A DNA stretch of 64,000 nt from Hirudinaria manillensis (Eukaryota; Annelida; Clitellata; Hirudinida; Hirudinidae). Both the position numbers and the translations under genes were made by a program. Positions within the stretch are counted from its first letter, which is position 1; each line of letters starts with the position of its first letter. Below, piece by piece: positions 60,301 to 64,000 of this stretch. A model generated the notes under the pieces. The model did not search any database and was not told where the DNA came from. It saw nothing but the letters and a program-made list of their open reading frames with translations. The stretch covers positions 10,540,001 to 10,604,000 of the forward strand of contig CM067530.1 in assembly GCA_034509925.1 (NCBI GenBank). Reading direction: 5' to 3'.

Positions 60301-60892
60301 GGCCACCTCGGACACCAGCTACCTCTGCGTCGAGTGCTACGAGAAGCAGAGAAGCGAGGAGGCAAAGATCAAGAGCAACGGCAACGTCAACAATTCCAAC
60401 GCCACCTCCGCCCGAGAAGAACCCTCTGCCAAACTCGACAATTCCGGCAGGCCGGGCTGCCAGAAAGCCGGCCCGGAGACCGAGGACGCCCCCGGGAAGT
60501 CCGTCCCGAAGAACGTGGCGCCTTCGTCCGCTCTCAAGTCTTCCGTTTCGGACGACTTCAGGTCGTCTTCCGCGTCCTCTCGCGTCGTCCTGGAAAAGTT
60601 CACGAAGGTCGACAACAGGATGCTCGTCGCCACGGAAACGACCGAGGCGGATTTCCGCGGCGTCGCTTCCGGTTCCGACGGGAGACATGAGAACGTCGCG
60701 CGGGGGGCCGCCACCGTCGAGGCAGAACCGAACGCCCGGGTCCCGGCCAGGAACCTCGCCAGCGTGGAGGAGGTGGAGAGGTCGGTCGGTGCGAAGGGCA
60801 GCAAGTGCCCGACCAAGGGGTGCAGCTTCTACGGCTCCCAGCTGACGGATCGATACTGTTCCTCGTGCTACAAGAAGAGGAACAACTGCTGA
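54358..60892 (+). CDS. OTUD7: OTUD7/Cezanne-type OTU deubiquitinase
   Basis: Cysteine protease that removes ubiquitin, Lys11-linked chains in vertebrate Cezanne. Exons: 54358-54439, 54588-54815, 55201-55410, 57478-57573, 57813-57940, 58198-58292, 58494-58900, 59229-60892; all phases agree, 969 residues. Seen: N-terminal UBA-like domain ([20 protein letters not shown]), then [20 protein letters not shown] and RLNWW, the catalytic Cys in [11 protein letters not shown] (C198), [20 protein letters not shown] and the catalytic His in AHFSALV (H387). The long last exon encodes a Ser- and charge-rich linker, a His-rich stretch, and two A20-type zinc fingers, CVNSGC...CVEC near residue 765 and CPTKGC...CSSC near 942. 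Vertebrate OTUD7B has one A20 finger, as I recall. Exon 1 was placed because it completes the UBA motif in phase. Confidence 0.93.
56470..56900 (+). other. Possible solo LTR or other repeat remnant in OTUD7 intron 3
   Basis: GC-richer than its surroundings, with a TATTTAA box near 56762 and two closely spaced AATAAA-type signals (about 56852 and 56871), an arrangement seen in LTRs. ATTACAACATC near 56560 and ATGATGTAAT near 56885 are imperfect inverted ends. No convincing target-site duplication or coding remnant was found. Confidence 0.25.
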
Positions 60893-61508
60893 AGTCCACG
60901 TCCGACGCGACGGAGATTCGGAGCCGTTCCGACCTTTCTGACCTTTTGGACCTTTAGTCGTCTGCCGTCTTTCTACTGATAAAATAAATATAATATAATA
61001 AAATATAATGTAATATAATATAAAGGGCAGATGCTTTCCTGGCCAGATTCAGTTCTAAAGCAAAGAAAGATTATTTGCACTCAGCAATTGACTTACATCA
61101 TTGCAAATATTTTTACCATTATGGTTACTGATGTAATAATAATTATTATTATCGTTATTATTATTATTATTATTATTGTTACTATTATTTTTTGTTTAAT
61201 CGATGTCATTATTGCCGTTATTCCTAGCGTTAGTGATGATAATGAGATCGCTGTTGATATTTACGATTGCCATGGTTACTGCTTCCGATTATTACAGAGG
61301 AAATTTTACCCCATGTTTATAATTATCTTGTTTATTGCAGTCATAATGTTATCGTATTGTTAACAATATTAATAATAATAATTATTATTATTATTAAAAT
61401 GAATTTAATATTATTAATAATTATGCCATTGGTGCAACTATTATAACATTTGTATAATCATAGTAATTATTATTATTACTATTATTGTTATTATTATTAT
61501 TACTATTA

Positions 61509-61549
<41 letters not shown>

Positions 61550-64000
61550 TGGCGAGTACATTTTTGATTGGCTACAAGTCTGACACTTTCCGACACGGAG
61601 CTAGTCCTGCTGGGCCGCTGCACAGAATGAGTCCCAGTTCGTTCGCGCATTCATTCGTTCATTCTGATTGGTTCGTGTCCGAAGTCATGTGATATTTTCT
61701 TTCTTCCTTTCTTCCTTCCTTCGGCCTTTGACCTCGGAGCGGGTCAAGGGCGTTTCGAAAGTCGTATTGGGGCTCTGAGGGGGCTTTTGAACTTTGAACA
61801 CGGTTTTGTGTTTTCTCTTTTTTTTTTGTGTGTCGGGTACTGATTTCCGTTTAGCAAATGTTTGCTTTTCGTTTTTTGATTTCCAATTTTCTTTAGACAT
61901 TAGTTGGAAGTATTTTCTCTTTATTTCTTTATTTATTTATTTATTCGGGTTTTTTGTAATTTGTTTATTAATTTCCTTAACGGAGGCGTTAGTCCGGCGC
62001 TTGCGCCGCCTTCTTGTTCGTTCGTCAAAGCGTTTCGGTTTTCCATTTCTCGGTTTCAGTTTCGATTCGTCATCGTTGATCAACCTTTTGTTCTTTCGTT
62101 GCTTCCGTCGTTCCAACGAGCAAAGACTTTGAAAGTAGGTGGGGACATCGGCTTCGTCCAAGTGACGTCACTCACCAAGGGGGGTGGTTTGGAATTTAGG
62201 AGAAGGGATCGGGGGTCAAACCCCCTAAGGACCCTGTGGCGTCGCTTGTGAACGACGGCCCGATGCCTCTCCTTTTTTTTCCCTCCCCATTTGGAACTGG
62301 AGAGAAATTTGTTCGTCGAACCACCGATCGAGATTAAGGCAGTGGCTTGAAACGAGAATAAAGACAAGCTGATGACACCTGAGTATTGATGGTTCCAGGT
62401 GAGTCGAGGGCACTTGTTGAGGTTTCTAACGGATCCAGTAGCTGGAAGATTGAAACGAAAAGATTTTAAAAGTTTCGAGGCTGCCGGCGGAGTAGAAACG
62501 GTGGTGTTAGGGACTTACTTCCTGGGCCACTGGGTCCGCGCTGATTAGCCCAATATTGCCCCGAAGCTAGCTGACGATGCCCCTCGGTCTAAAAAATCTC
62601 ATTTCCGGATTTTAGTGCTGGGAAAAATTTCCAAGATTTAGTTTTTTTTTGGCAGTTACGAGGTACTCCGGCGTACGGCCACATAAATTTATTGGAGTTG
62701 GAAATCTAATTGTAGGAGAAAATAATGCTTGACCCGAACCAAGTGCTCTCGACTCTCTCGGTAGAAAACCGATGAGTGAGTGAATGAGTGAGTGATGATG
62801 ATGACGACAGTCGGGGGTGTCTGAGTGCATTCGAGGCTATAAATGGGTTTGCCGAAATGCAGAGAATGCGCAAACAAGCCTTGGGAACTGGAAAAATCGA
62901 AATGAAAAGGAATGGCGTGGAAAAGAACTCGTCAAGGACATCGCTATGTTTCCATACAGTGTGCTGACGGATGGATGCCATGACGATGGTGATAGTGATG
63001 CCACAGCAGACTGAAACTCTCATCCACTGAATGTCTAAACCTGTGTATTACACGGTATGTAACCGTAATTTCTTCCTAGTAAGAATAGCAGAAGGTGGCT
63101 AACCGAACCATTGTTCCGTAGCCATTAGCCGGTTAGCGAGCGTTAAGTACGTGTCAGTGTTAACTAATCATTGCTTGTCTTAGTTAGTTAATTATTATTG
63201 TTAGGATCGCCGTCGAGAAATATTGATATCCTTTAATAGATTAATTTAATTTAGGATGTTAAGGGCAAAGCCCCTTTCCGGAAGGATGGGTCGCTCCTTT
63301 GGTGCAGACCAAAGTCTGTAGCAAGTGAAAGTATTCTCATGCCAATGAGAAACCATCTATCTTCAATAGGGCGTCTCAAGAACGCGAGTAAACATTCGAA
63401 ACGAAAGTCATGTCCCATCTTTCTTCGAAACCAAAATCGAAAGGAATTTTTGTTTGAAACGCTTTGAATTCCGATACTGGATGGGTTCGGTTTCTGGTTT
63501 TGAGTGCGAACAGTTGAAGGTCAAAACTGGAAAATGATGTTGAAGAAAAAAATGGCTGCAAATCGTGTTTTATTTTTGTTTTCCTTTTAAACGTCTATTA
63601 TGGTTATTGTTATTTCTTTAATATCTTTAATATTAATTAAATAAATTATTGGGGAATATTCAGAAATATTCAGGTTTTATTTATTTAAACTGTGAATTTC
63701 AACAATTCGAATAAAATGAATTATTTCCGAGAATATCTGAAGCTCTTGCCTTTGAGGTAACGATAGAAGCAATATATACATGAGTATATAAGTATATGTG
63801 TATATGTAGACCCGTAATAAGAAGCACGGCAATCGGTTATATATATATATATATATATATATAATTAGAATATTTCAGGAGAGCTGGATTGGCTAAACAG
63901 CATGTAAGCGTATCGTCATCAGTTTTCAGCGATGATAGTGATCCGTTTGCATCCATTTTCCATCCATCCACGAGATGGAATGGAGGGGCGGGGGTTGTTA
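60893..64000. other. Downstream of OTUD7: no gene recognised
   Basis: It holds AT-rich sequence with (ATT)n at about 61140-61180 and 61465-61550, then a GC/CpG-richer stretch (about 61560-62600) with inverted CCAAT boxes (GATTGG near 61567 and 61667) and a donor-like CCAGGTGAGT near 62396. The rest is unique sequence ending with (AT)n at 63838-63863 and CCAT repeats at 63955-63990. A first exon or promoter of a gene beyond the window is possible. Confidence 0.4.
63838..63863. repeat. (AT)n microsatellite
   Basis: Thirteen AT units, with ATATATACATG-like satellites just upstream (63770-63810). Confidence 0.85.

Noticed and set aside
59299-60899. Several long minus-strand and alternative-frame ORFs over the last OTUD7 exon
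   Set aside because: They are shadows of the GC-rich OTUD7 coding exon, whose frame carries the A20 zinc fingers.

Overview
The window is animal nuclear DNA. Genes have many small spliced exons with GT/AG borders, introns and spacers are AT-rich and full of (ATT)n, (AATC)n, (ATTC)n and (CTCA)n microsatellites, and the families present are metazoan: ARAP, ADAM, otopetrin, BPI/LBP, NUDT8, OTUD7/Cezanne, U4 snRNA and box C/D snoRNAs. The compact layout, an invertebrate-style PAN-EGF secreted protein and an R4/Dong-like LINE suggest a marine invertebrate, possibly a spiralian. The sequence alone does not fix the phylum. All gene models were built by hand from reading frame, splice sites and family similarity.

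Layout: (1) 1-5306, plus: the 3' part of an ARAP gene (end of RhoGAP, Ras-association, C-terminal PH, tail). (2) 7523-14620, minus: an ADAM-type metalloprotease (prodomain, furin site, HExxH catalytic domain, disintegrin, cysteine-rich), N-terminus not found. (3) 15656-17612, plus: a small secreted PAN/EGF/beta-sandwich-like protein. (4) 20721-25746, plus: a complete seven-coding-exon otopetrin proton channel. (5) 26.3-27.6 kb: three diverged copies of a GC-rich module with covarying stems, each followed on the minus strand by a tRNA-like B-box segment. (6) 28492-49384, plus: five tandem BPI/LBP genes (A-E) with one conserved six-exon architecture, interrupted between A and B by a LINE with an intact 1183-codon ORF and (AAT)n on both flanks. 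(7) 49.58-51.0 kb, minus: three U4 snRNA genes. (8) 51.72-52.14 kb, minus: four tandem box C/D snoRNAs complementary to 28S rRNA. (9) 52938-53984, minus: NUDT8-like Nudix hydrolase. (10) 54358-60892, plus: an OTUD7/Cezanne deubiquitinase, divergent from NUDT8 across about 370 bp. (11) 60.9-64 kb: no gene recognised, with a CpG-richer promoter-like patch near 61.6-62.6 kb.

Functionally the window mixes signalling (ARAP, OTUD7), extracellular proteolysis (ADAM), ion transport (otopetrin), an innate-immunity array (BPI) and a small-RNA cluster (U4 plus snoRNAs). Nothing indicates that these form one pathway. The BPI array and the small-RNA arrays are the clearest products of local duplication. 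The most novel-looking signals are the covarying tRNA-linked modules, the microsatellite-embedded LINE and the snoRNA array with compensatory changes in its terminal stems.
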